NCBI GenBank assembly: GCA_005408345.1
Contig: SEMN01000079.1
Location: 248,001-312,000 of the forward strand
DNA length: 64,000 nt
Origin: Macquaria australasica
Lineage: Eukaryota > Chordata > Actinopteri > Centrarchiformes > Percichthyidae
Reading direction: 5' to 3'
A program made the translations under genes and the position numbers. The notes under the pieces were generated by a model. That model searched no databases and was not told where the DNA came from. It was given only the letters and a program-made list of their open reading frames with translations. Positions 23,468 to 35,800 of the stretch are shown here, one piece after another; the first letter of the stretch is position 1, and each line of letters begins with the position of its first letter.

Positions 23468-26400
23468 ATGCCCGAGCTGTCGAAGATGAAGAAGCCCGAC
23501 GTCAAGGTTGTCCTCCTGGGAGACATGAACGTGGGGAAGACGTCGCTGCTCCACAGGTACACGGAGAGGAAGTTCAAAGACACCATCAGCACCGTTGGAG
23601 GGGCGTTTTTCCTCAAACAGTGGGGACCTTACAACATCTCCATATGGGACACTGCTGGTAATACCTCCATGTTCATCTCTTCACTGTTTGTTTTAAACTC
23701 TTATCAAGTCTCATTCCTCTGGTTTATTAACGGTGTTTACCTGATAACGCGTGATCCTGCCACCTGAGGCAATCACTGGCATGCGACCGCTCAGTCTGTG
23801 CAGACAGCACTTTGCAAAGCTGCCTCTGCCAATTTATGTGTTATTCCCACAAGTAATAAAAAAGACAGATTAAGTTCTCAGTTCCAGTGCTGAAACGAAC
23901 AATAACATGTCCTATAAAGCCTGGAACAATTAAAACTTTTCATCTCAAAACGGGATAAAAACAAGCTGATAATCCAACACACTCAGGGAAAAACAACCCT
24001 TTAAAACACCTTCAAAATAAATCTCTAAATCTTTGCAGTCACACTCCTTTTAAAATAATACCAGGGTCCCTTAAGATGCTTGGCTTCATTACTCATTTGA
24101 TTTTAGGGGACAGTCAGGCCTCTTATATATACATTCAATCTACTGGTCAAATCCTGTAATCATTAACATGAAATTTAGTTGTGTTACCCCAAAGTAAAGT
24201 ATACTGAACCTTAATTTTCAAAGAAAAGATAAGGCAAACAGTTAAATGTAATGGTAGAGATAAAATAAAAGATAAACAATTATATATATATATAATTTAA
24301 GCCTGTCAAGTATATTTTAACAAAGGTAACCCTGAAGAAAGAGGTTTTAAAAAGAGACTATTCTTAAAGTCAGTTCCTTCCTTTGATAATCAGTTTTATC
24401 AAGTAAATCTCACATCAGTTTAAGTTTGATACCATTACAAATTGAATAATTTACTTTCTGGCAGCTGATCAAACTATGTGAGAAAATAATTTTGAATCCC
24501 TTTTGGCTTTGGTAATTTTAGATAAATATTTGTCACAAATGTTCATATAGAATAAAATATGCATTCCTTAATTGGAAAGAATGATAGATTTATTAATAAT
24601 GAAAGTAATTGTTCCAGTTTTAGTTGGTTATAATATGCTAAGCTGCATTTGACGCCCCTGTAAAGTTATAAGTAAGCCAAATTGACCCCTGAACTATTAA
24701 AATATATATTTCTAGTGTGCTAACAGAAAACCATCCTCCATGCAAACATCTGCTTGCTTAACAAACACTTTAAGGCCCTGTATGTTATTGTTCAGTGACC
24801 TTAATATTGTTTTATTAAAAATATATACCGTGCTACATATAATAAGTCACTTCACTCTGTGTTTCCTGCTGGAACAACACAGATGTTGCAAAAAAATCAC
24901 TGTGTGCCTTGTCTTGTGCTATATTGCACAATATTGGACTAATCTGACCTAATCAAAACCATTGTCATCTGTGTACTTCTGCACTAACGCTCACACATAC
25001 AGAGAACTTTTAGCCTGCTTTTTAAAACTATGAACAGGCTTCAGAAATAACAACCACTGCTAAAGATCTGACAAAAGATGGACACGCCTCTAAAACTACA
25101 CTTTCTAAAAAGATGCATCAGTTCTATGAGTAGGTACACTTGTGTATATGTGCTGTAGCCTACATGACAACAGAGATACTGCAAAGGCTCTCATTCTACC
25201 ATGGCACCTTTATGTGAAGCTTTAACCAGTTAATGTAGGGTATCGTTTTTTACTGTGGAAAAGGACTAAAACAGTAAATTATCACAATTTGTTTAGATTG
25301 AATTTTCTCTTGGCTAACTAATTTGATTATTTAATTGTTTCAGCACTACATGAGGCTATTATTGGATATGGTAACACAAAGAGCAGTCTTTACGCTCTGT
25401 GCCTGGTAAACACCTTCGTTGTAGTAAATTAAGTACAGGACTCTTACTTTTGGAATTGAAAGTACAGATTGTACGAGTGAGTATGAATTGGATTATTTGT
25501 CATTTGTTTATGTGCCCTGACCAATTACGCCTTACTTGTACAAAACAGAGAATACTGTTAATTTGCCTGGAAGATTTGTTATACACAGAATCGATCTGTT
25601 ATTTAACTGTAATACTGAATACACTTTACACATACAAACTCCTGCTTTTCTAGAACTTCTGTCCCTAATTAACCTCAAGGATCACAAGATCCGTGATGAC
25701 TTCGGATTCACTTTCTCTTAAATGAACTAATTTGGCTACTCATTGGCTATGACAGGAATAGCTAGGTGATTCATGTAGTTACCGCTGCTGGATAAGCTTA
25801 TAACTGCTCTGCATTCCAGTATTGTGTAAACTTGAATTACAGTAAACCCTCTTAGGCAAATACACACTTGACAAAAGCAGAGTTGGTGAGCCACAGAGAT
25901 AAGGAAAGGGCGGACATGTCACCAGTTAGCCATTTCCTCTCTGTGTTCCCTAACTCCATGACCTCTGATAGGATGCTGTTGCGTTCGTTTTATTTAGTCA
26001 CTGTGGTAGAGAAATGCCGGATCAGCGCTGAGTCATTACAAGGCTACTGTTGTACATCTATCAGCATAGATAGACCATAAAGCTTTGGAAGTATGGCAGT
26101 TAGAAGGTTTGACCTAAGGATCTGTCGAATGTTTGGCTCAGCACACTGAAAACAGGCTGTCTGCTGCTTATTTCCCCCTGATAATGACCTTTCCAGTTGG
26201 ATGGTTTAGTTTCAAAGCGTTAAAGCTGCCTACCATGTTCCTCTTAATAGTCACATGACAGGGCTCTGACAGGAAGACTTGACTCCCCATGCTTTAACCT
26301 GCCTTTTCCAAACTTGCATGCAATAGTACTTTCCAGAAGCACAAGGAGGAATGAGTTAGGGGTTTTTCTTTTTTTTTGTCACTTCAGCCAACAGCATGTA

Positions 26401-28044
26401 AAAAAAGACAATCTTCCTACCTCAGATCTTCACTGTATTCTGACGTATTCCAGAAGGTATTTGTGATGAGTTAATGTAATGAATACATTATTGAATAGCA
26501 TTATAGCTGAAACGATCAGTCGATTAATCAGTTGACTGACAGAAAAGTAATCGACGGGTGTTTTGATAATCTATTAATCGTTCCAGTTATACTGGTTCCA
26601 AATTCTCGGTTGCGTGGATTTGCTGCTTTTCTTTGTCATATATGATGGTAAACAGAATATCTTTGGGTTTTGTAATAAACAAAACAACTCTGGAAAATTA
26701 TAATGGGCATTTTTCTGACATTTTATAGACAAAACAGTTAAACGAGAAAATAATCAGCAGATTAATCAGCAATGAAAGTAATCATTAGTTGTAACCCTAG
26801 ATACCATACACGCTCAGTTGCCAGTTTTGTAAGGTACAGTTGGTAAAAAAATCAGTCTAATGCAACAGTCCTGCAATAAATCCTACTTTGATGAAGGTTG
26901 TAATGTGTCTACAATTTGTCGATTAATCAATTAGTTGATCGACTGAAAATTAATCAAACTGTTTTTGATAATCAAATACTCGGTCCAGTTATATTTCAAG
27001 CAAAAAAAGCAAAACATTCTCTGGTTCCAGCTGCTCAAATGTGAGCTGGCTGTTTTTTTCTTTCATGTATAATGGTAAACTCAGTATCTTTGGGTTTTGG
27101 ACTGATGGTTGGATAAAACAAGGAATCTGAAGATGCCTACAAACCTACAAAACAATTAAACAGTTAATTGAGAAATTAATAATAAGTAGGTGTACCTAAT
27201 AAACTGGCAACTGAGATCCAAGAGATGCCCACAGAGGCAAAGTATTCACACACAATGTGCCCTTTGAAAAATCCTGCATATTTCAACAACAAAGGTTGTT
27301 TCTGTTTTCAAACTGCTGACTGTCTTGCACACCTTCTCTCTGCGCAGTGTGTCCTTCTGCAGCGCTGTTCATACAGTATGGCTGTTTTTAAGTCTGTGCG
27401 TTTATAGGCTCAGACTCTGTTGACCTGTCTCTGTCTCCTCAGGTCGTGAACAGTTCCACGGGTTGGGCTCAATGTACTGTCGAGGTGCAGCCGCTGTCAT
27501 CCTCACTTATGACGTCACCAACTGGCAGAGCCTAGCTGAGCTGGAGGAGCGCTTCCTGTCCCTGACTGATACTGCTAACCACGACTGCATTTACGCTGTA
27601 GTGGGCAACAAGGCTGATCTCACAGACCCTAAAGCCCAGCTGTCCACGGACTCAGACGTGGCGTCTGAGGACCGAACTGAGTACGAGGAGGAGAGGACAG
27701 AACCACAAGTGCTGTCTGCGTGTCCTACACCTCCAGCCTCCCCTGCGTCCCTCTCAGGGATGATGCTACACAAACAGGTTGCCCTCGAGGATGCAGTGGC
27801 CTTTTACGGGAGAATACTGCGCTACAAGGGCCTGGAGGAAAAGAGCAGCCTGCCTGCAGAGAAGATGTGCTTCGAGACGAGTGCTAAGACAGGCTACAAT
27901 GTGGACACTCTGTTTGAGACATTGTTTGATCTGCTGCTGCCTTCCATCCTGAGGAAGAGAAATGAGAACCAGGAGTCTCCTACAGTGGACCTGGAGGAGT
28001 GCAGGGGGGGCAGCAATAAGCGGGCCAGGTCTACCTGCTGCTAG
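23468..28044 (+). CDS. rab20: rab20, small GTPase of endosome/phagosome trafficking, two exons
   Basis: Rab-family GTPase linked in mammals to phagosome maturation and endosomal traffic. Exons 23468-23657 and 27443-28044 join in phase to give 263 aa (human 234). The start MPELSKMKKPD is the first in-frame ATG. P-loop GDMNVGKTS is at residues 18-26; DTAGRE at 61-66; YDVTNW; NKAD (guanine specificity); ETSAKTGYN. The C-terminal -TCC should be geranylgeranylated. Two features are typical of RAB20: Arg instead of the catalytic Gln after DTAG, and an acidic, Pro/Ser-rich insert between NKAD and the helix LEDAVAFYGRILRYK. That insert is longer here than in human and accounts for the extra length. 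The 3.8-kb intron is filled with repeats. Confidence 0.96.
26505..27216. repeat. Clustered interspersed repeats in rab20 intron 1
   Basis: Two degenerate copies of the AGCTGAAACGAT...GATTAATC repeat (26505-26800 and 26905-27180). Between and after them lie a copy of the CAGTCCTGCAATAAATCC family (26800-26905) and a fragment with GTAGGTGTACCTAATAAACTGG (27186-27216). The rest of the intron (23658-26504) shows no gene. Confidence 0.6.
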
Positions 28045-28618
28045 GATCTGGTTCAGGAAGGCTGAGAGGCCGCCACAAGCAGAGACTTGTTTTTAACAAA
28101 GGACAATCAACAGGTTGGTCTGCGCACCAAGTACATACTGTGATGGTACCACTTATTTGCCTTGACATTAATGACACACACAAACACACATTCCTGACTC
28201 TGTGAAGACGGTCAGAAAAAGCATTCATAGTGTCCACTGACATTTTAAGTATTTCTATGTAAGGAAGGGAGATCACTGCGTGCTGTATTATCACTTGATG
28301 CTTTGAAACCTTCCACCCCGACGACTGAAACTGCACTTGTAACCCAAAGATGTGTCTGTGGGCAAATAACACACATAAGAAGTAAATCACTGCTTGGAAT
28401 GATGATCTCACAAATTTAACAGCACTAATTGTTAGGTGGGTGGCACATTGCTCTGTTTATTATAGTTTTTCATTTTAAGGTTTCCACAAATCACACTTCT
28501 TTTGTTTTCTTTTATGCTCCGTTTCTAGTGTTGTTTATATTTTATGAGCACATTTGGAACTTTTCAAGGAGTGTAAATAGTAAATAACCCTGTTGAATTC
28601 TTAAGTATGCGTGGTCAC

Positions 28619-28624
28619 AATAAA
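28619..28624 (+). terminator. rab20 polyadenylation signal
   Basis: AATAAA followed by GATTTTTTATTTTG, about 575 bases after the rab20 stop. rab20 and col4a2 converge here. Confidence 0.6.
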
Positions 28625-28659
28625 GATTTTTTATTTTGCAGTCCGTCTGGTCTGTCAGA

Positions 28660-29685
28660 TTAAGATAAGGCTTGTGAGAGTAAAATGGCACAGTCAGAAG
28701 TGTAACAAACAACATTTAATCTTTACAGTCCAATGAAATGATCATGTTATGAAAATTACCATAATTACATTACAATTAAAACAAATGCTGTCAGTATATT
28801 TCTCGTTGAATCAAACTGTTTATTTCTAATGTATTTCCAATTTATTTAAGTGAAGTGGAACATTTGACCTACTTTCTAAATTGTGTAAAATACTCTAACC
28901 CAGGATCAGTGACCACAGCAAGGATTTGCTACAGTCAGACCTTTGATCCAAGCTGTTTACATTCTGTCCTGCTGGCAGCTTGGGGCAGTTCAATTATTAG
29001 TAGATTTGTAAAGGAAAATGAGTGTGACATGAGTAGTATTAGATAATATATATATTTAAACTCTTAGAGAAGGGGGTCAAGTTCATTCAGCTGATATAAA
29101 TACAAAGAGAATCAGTGCATTGTGTGAACATATGGTGTATGAAAGTTGCAGACAACTTTGCAATAGTTGATAAATGCATAAAAGAGATTAACAGATTGAA
29201 AAGACTGTCATATTATAAAAATAGGTTTTGTAAGAGCAATGGAATAAAAGCAGGATAATACTGTCAATAGTACGAACCAACAGTTGGTCAAGACCTCTAA
29301 TGACACATTGTTCAGTTGGCTGAGAAGCAGTGTTAGTGGCTTTATGGTGGGCTGTACACCCTAAACAATAAAAACATCTAGATAAACTGAAGCAGTGCAT
29401 ACACATGGGCATCTTTGGTTCAGCTGTAGTGTTAACATTGTGTCATAGTAGCTGAGGTAATAAGTTAAACAGTAAGCACCAATCCACATTCGACACAAAA
29501 AAACTTGTTTTCCCATAATGCTGTTGACTTCATTATAGGGCTTCTCCTGTTTTATCTACAGCGGGACATTTCACTCAAAGCTCAAGAAAAGTCATTGCAT
29601 ATCTGAGCTCTGTGGCTCAGGGACAAAGACACTAGACCACTGTCAGTGGAACAACTTCGTTCTGTCAGCGTTACCGTAGACTCTT
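28660..29685 (-). other. Probable col4a2 3' UTR / convergent intergenic region
   Basis: About 1 kb between the rab20 poly(A) signal and the col4a2 stop. It is AT-rich with no ORF of note. Minus-strand AATAAA/ATTAAA-like signals (for example near 28714 and 28823) could end col4a2, but I cannot choose among them. Confidence 0.4.
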
Positions 29686-32600
29686 TCACAAGTTCTTCAT
29701 GCAGACCTGGCAGCGGCTGATGCGTGACAGGAGCTGGCCCGCTTTGAGCGTCTCTGATGCCGGATCAGTGTGGAACGACTGATCTATGGAGGTTAGCCAG
29801 AAGCTGTGCTTGTTAGCAAAGTAGTGGCATGTGCCTTTGGCCCCGTTACATTCAATGAATGGTGTTGTGCGGAAGTCCTCCAGGCAGGAGCCAGGCGATG
29901 ACAAGGACTGACCTCCGCCTTCATTTCCTGCTGCTGTATGCTGTGGAGACAAAGGTGAGAGGGACATTGCTTATTCCTCTGTGGCACAGAGCTCCTTTGT
30001 CCAATAACATTTAAAAACACATTAATGAGTCACACTGTACTGGACGACGTGTTCCTTACAAGGAACATGAGTACCTTAGCTACCTTTGGATAATACATCC
30101 ATAAATACTCACTAGCACACCAAATCCACAATCCATAACTACAGGATTTACTCCTGTTTGAGAAACGTTTGCTAAAAAATACAGCGCGACCAGCTGTTTT
30201 AAGGAATTACTTGGCCCTTTTCAAAATCAAAGTGTATATTTGAGACCTGCACAAAATGGTAAGTAGGATGAACAAAGGTTTATTTTTTTGCCTTGGCAGA
30301 TAATGTGGCCTAAATTAATAAAAAATAAACAAAACCCCATAGAACAATGGGTGGTAGGGGGGTAAGTGGCAACCTCCTTGTAACAAGAGGCAATGTTGTA
30401 TTAAGAAATGTAAGCCTAAATCTACCAACAAGTTAGTAATGTACTCCCATAAAGTTGACAGACTAGGAAAAAAAAGGTTGAAAATCAAAGCAGCAGAGGC
30501 TGAAATATCGAGACTTTTAGTCACTTGTATGGGTAAAGCTTCAAAAACGCTGGATCGTATACTTCCCACACTGCCTCTTGTGCCTTTTCATGAAACCCTC
30601 TCTGTCTGGTAAACACCCACATCTCTCGGTCTCCACATTTCCAGTTTGTAACGCTTTCTGTTATGAATCTGTAGTCTCCAATCCAAGAATCCTAGAGCTC
30701 CTCCAGAGCCACAAAATACACACTGTTTCACAGAACTGTTTCCACAAGCTGAGTGGTAGAACCTATGATTAGTAAACTGACTATTACCATTTAATTATAA
30801 GAGACATTAGCACTAACACTATAATTAGTGTGAGATAATGCCTATAAATCTTATCGACCATTGTCACTTTTGTTATGGTAGTATGGTATGCACACAGCAC
30901 CTTTTGATTTTATGGCTCCTGATCTTTCCATTTAAACATATTTGTCTGGAAGGACCCACCATGAGATAGGAGTAACCGATCCACATGCTGCGCCAGCCCA
31001 CAGGACACTGTGGGATGGTGATGTCCTGGCTGTGGACTGCGATGGCAACTGATGGAGCTTCGCATACTGAGCAGCGGCTGATATACGGTTTGATCTCTCC
31101 CTCTTCTACGGGCATCATAGGAAGCGGAGCAGTCGTTGACAACCAGTAGGACTTATCATTTCTGCTGGCATAGTAACAAATGTCTCCGGGATTGCAGTAG
31201 AGGAAGGGCATGGTGCTGAACCTTGGGAGGCAGGAGCCAGCCAAACCTGAAATGGACAAATAACCAAATTATACTTTGAAAAAAGGCAAAACATGTTCAT
31301 CGATATGGCAAATTTAAAGTGCTTTTTCCCAATGAATAAATGACAGTAAATAAGAATGACATGATTACACATTTAAAAAAGATTAAGAAAAAAATTGAAG
31401 AATCTTAAAAGGTGAAAACAGAAGAGTAGGGTGGATTATAATCCAAGATCTTAAAATGTAGTTGAACGCAATGGACAACCTAAACATTTTTAACGCTGCT
31501 TTAAAGTGAACCTCTGTGCCGGACAATTATGTGATAATGGTAAATGCTAAAATGTAGCATAACAGTAGCACAAGTAGACAAGAATATTAAAGTCAATGAA
31601 CTGACTCAGTAATGTCCATTATTCAGCAACATCTACCTAAAGTTAGCTAACATTTGCTACATAAGCTACTGGTCATACCAGACCAAGTAAAACTATAGCA
31701 GCAAAATACCTGAATCTATTTATTTGACCAAGGGTGCATTATATAACTTGTGAATTCAACTTGTAATTCGTAATAGGAAGAACGTGGTATTTCTTCTTTC
31801 AAAGGTTACATAGTCTAATTTTAAAGGTGTTTTTTTTATCCTCTAGAAATTTGTTCCAGCTATGTGTGGTGTGACAATGTAGTGGAGATATGATTCTGTT
31901 GGAAAGTCTAACCCAGTTTTCGAGTCAGTATAGTTTTATTGTATCACCTGTGGCAAAAGCAGCACTGAGATGAGAGTGGGGATGACATTTTGCCTGATTA
32001 ATTTTCTGTTGTTATTTCTCACATTCAGTGAAAGATGCTCAAACTTATAGAAGATCTTCAAAATGAATTCTCTTTCCAGCTGTGTTGTGCCTCTTATGCA
32101 TAGTCTGATTACACTGATGAAAAGTCAATGTTAAAAGCAGGCTTGAACTGGCATACCCAACTGAATTGGACTTTGAGGAGACACAACTGAGAACACTGCT
32201 CACACTACACAACAGATGACCGTGAGTTAGTTTAATGAAAAACAAGTCTGTCCTTTTCTGTAGTCAATCAAGTATATTTATAGTATAATTTCAGAGGTAA
32301 CCTTCTCTTTATCTCTTAATTCCCCATCCTGCCACTGTAGCTCCACTTGAAAAGTGAAATTTAAAACTCTGCCAGCAGTAAGATCTGATGAGCCGGACCT
32401 CTTTGGAATGTCTTCTGGTTCACTGGATCACAATGAGAAATTAAAAGTGGGAATGTTCGCCTGACTGTCATTGTATTCTGATAGGACTGTACTGTAACAA
32501 ACTCACACAGGCATATGTATAGGCAATGCACTAATAACTGATTTTTTCCCCAGCAAAATCCCTGTAACAAAATCATATTTGTACCCTACAGAGTTTTGAG

Positions 32601-32848
32601 ATGGTTATCACTGAGAACATTATCATACTGTAAAACAATAGTTCACCCCGACTCACCAAGATCCTGGTTGTGGGCCTTTTCCTGGCCCTCGAAGTACAGC
32701 AGACTGTAGCCGTCCCACAGTTTCGACATGCCCACAGGACACATGGGTGTCTGGTCTGATTGACTGTGTTTCACCAGCAAGTAACCCACGCTGACGCTGC
32801 GGCCAGGCATACCAGGTAATCCAGGGATTCCAGGGTTGCCGCGGTGAC
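29686..32848 (-). CDS. col4a2: col4a2 NC1 (C4) domain exons
   Basis: Three exons: 32657-32848 (end of the helix, then SVGYLLVKHSQSDQTPMCP to QEKAHNQDLG), 30960-31246 (LAGSCLPRFSTMPFLYCNPG, CYYASRNDKSYWLST, YISRCSVCEAP, PQCPVGWRSMWIGYSYLM) and 29686-29940 (AAGNEGGGQSL, SPGSCLEDFRTTPFIECNG, CHYFANKHSFWL, ISRCQVCMKNL). They make the two tandem C4 subdomains with the conserved cysteines of alpha2(IV). NC1 drives chain selection, trimerisation and network formation; its sulfilimine-linked Met/Lys positions cannot be confirmed here. In mammals the proteolytic product is called canstatin. Confidence 0.97.
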
Positions 32849-35800
32849 CTATTGAGGGATGAGGAGTTCAGAACAGTGTTTTGCAAAATGAGCTTACATA
32901 TTACATCCATACATACACACACATACTGTACACATGGAACATACAAACAGGATGCCTTCATGCATGTTCCCTGATGCTTTCATAACTTCCCTCAAACCCT
33001 GGCAACCATCTCTGCTAAGATAATTACATAATAAAAGAAACAGACCCTAAGGAACTGTCTAGTCCCCGGATCAATGCTAATCATTTTCAGTTCAGTGCTT
33101 ATTCATTCACTAAACCAACTTTCACAAAAAATAACAATCAAAAATGTCTTTGTAACTGGTTCCCTGCTTAAATCTCCACCTACTTTAAATCCTTTAATCC
33201 AGGCTTAGTAACCTAATCCTAAAGTGCCTCACAACGTCAGACGCACCTTCCATGCCTTGCAGACCGGGGTGGCCCATTTGTCCAACCTCTCCACGAAATC
33301 CAGGTGTTCCTGGTCTACCACCAATCCCAGGCATGCCCTTCTGCCCGATGGGTCCCATGAAACCTGTACAGTAAGAGGATATGCGTATGTTGCTGGGCTG
33401 GACATTTCACTTTGGGGTGCTCAACAACAATTGTTTTATTAGAATAACTAACCTAGATCCCCGGGGAGGCCCTGTGGCCCTGGTGGCCCTCTGACCCCCT
33501 TTGGTCCTTGAATACCCGGTGGTCCTGGAGGGCCTCTCTCTCCTGGAATTCTGGTGGGAGGCGGATGAGGACCCTGGTTGCCTGGCAACCCACGGAAACC
33601 TGCAGCAGGGAAGGATCATGTAATAACCAAGACAAAAAACACAAAAGCACATATCTGGTAACTCGTGAGAAGTCGGTATATTTTGTGAAAGTGTAAAATT
33701 TTACCTGGGGATCCAGTGTCTCCTTTTGGACCAGTTGGCCCTCTTTCTCCCTTCACACCAATCATACCAGGAACTCCCATCATTCCTTGCTCTCCTTTCA
33801 CTCCTGTAAGAAAAAAAAGCATATTAAGACTGTACACAGATCATAGCTGGTGATCATATTATCAAACTGTATGGGCCTGCAGACAGGTGCATTAATAGGA
33901 TTTTACAGGCCGAGGCATAATTATTAATTGAATGCCAGCAAAGCTTCATAAGTACTTTACAGTGGCAGAAATCAGTAGAAGTGGAAATCAAAATAATTAA
34001 CTCACAATATCATAAAATTACAATATATTTCCTGGCCTTTTATGAGAGAAACAGCAACATACTGTACACACTTAGAGGTAGATTTTTTTTTTTGCAATAA
34101 ATTGTGTTATTTTAGGCATTTTAATATATCTGACTCTTGAAACTGTAAAACTGTTGACACTTTAAGGTGTACTTTATTTTTTGATGATATTTTCTGTACT
34201 TTAATATGTTTTATTGATTTGATGTTTTATTAGTATCCTGTGTCCAATATTAGTCCTGCACTATGAGCTCATCAAGGCAAGATCCTAATAACGTTTGTTG
34301 TACTCAACCAAACTCAACCATATGTTAAACACCCATAAACTGACTGACTGAATTGCTAGTACAGTTTCAGTGTTAAACTCTCTGCAGTAATAAGTGCTAC
34401 ATTCTTTCCAAAGTATCATAAGAGAATATTGTGATATTGTTGCCGTTGTTCAAGTGACCATATAGTCCCCTTAGACCATGACGTATGACATCCATGACCT
34501 GACACAACATTGGAAGTTTTATTCACCTGCTATTGCAAACATTTCACTCGTGGTACAGCAGTTATTTGAACGCAAGCTACTGTTACAGGCTTATATTTGA
34601 AAAGATTCAATATTTCACGCTTACCTTTCTTCCCAGAAACACCATTTGGCCCCCTGTACCCAAATGGACCTTGATCTCCTTTGAATCCTTTCCTACCAGG
34701 TAGTCCAGGAAATCCATGTATTCCTGGTACACCTTTTTCTCCAGGGGGAGAGTCCACACCAGAAAATCCTCTGGTTCCAGGGAAACCTGAGAAACAAATA
34801 ATTTAGGTTTAATAAATACAGTTTGTACACAAGGTGAACAAGAAAAAAGTAATGTCCATGGCATGTACACTACTTCCTGCTAACAATCCCACAATGCAAT
34901 GTGCTGCATTTTATAGATACTTACAGTTGTGCAACTCAATAGCTGACAGTGATGGCGCAAAATGATGATGATAAGTGTCCGTAATCTCAATTATCTGCTC
35001 ATTATTGAGTGTCCAAGAGAGTGATTTCGGACACAGCCATAGTATAAAAGGTGTACCAATATGAGGAAGGGGAAGAGAGCTTTCTTAGATCAAACTGTAT
35101 CTTCTCACCTTGGTACCCATTAGGTCCTTTAAAGCCAGGGTCCCCAATGTCCCCTTTTCTGTTTGGGGTCCCGTCTGGTCCTGCGGGGCCACGGAATCCT
35201 TGGGGTCCAGGATAACCATGGTCACCTGAACAAGTGAAACATGGGATTGTTTCAAGTCTTAAGATGGTTAAACCAACATTAAAACATTCATTATGTGAAG
35301 CTGTACATCATTTGTTCTTTTATTGAGAGCTCAGCAGGCTTCTTTTTGCCCTATTAATGCAGAAGAGTAATGGCTAACCTTGAGGTCCCTGGAAGCCTTT
35401 CAAACCCGCTGTGCCAGGAACACCTGGTTGGTTGTTGGGGTCACCACTCTCTCCCTTCTCTCCTTTGGCTCCCGGTTCTCCAGCTGGTCCAGTGATATCC
35501 AGACCTGATAAAAGTACGAACAGGAAACACGTGTCTAACTTTGGAGATCTTTACATAACAGAAAAATAGAGACATGGTTTCTACTCTACAAACAATGGAT
35601 GTAGTGAAGAATTCAGAAGTATACCTTGAGTGACTTTAACAATTTTACAAAACAGTTTACTCACTGCTGTAAAGCCCCTGGAAGCATGGCTTCAAATGTT
35701 AAGTATTTATCTATCTATCACTACATTCATGTCTAAATAAGCAACAATCAAAGTAAAAAAAAAACAACATTTTAAAGTATTATTACTTAAGAGTGTAACA

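Noticed and set aside
23380..23616. Minus-strand ORFs over rab20 exon 1
   Set aside because: Complement of the Rab coding exon and the GAAA repeat; the Leu/Phe/Ser runs come from the repeat.
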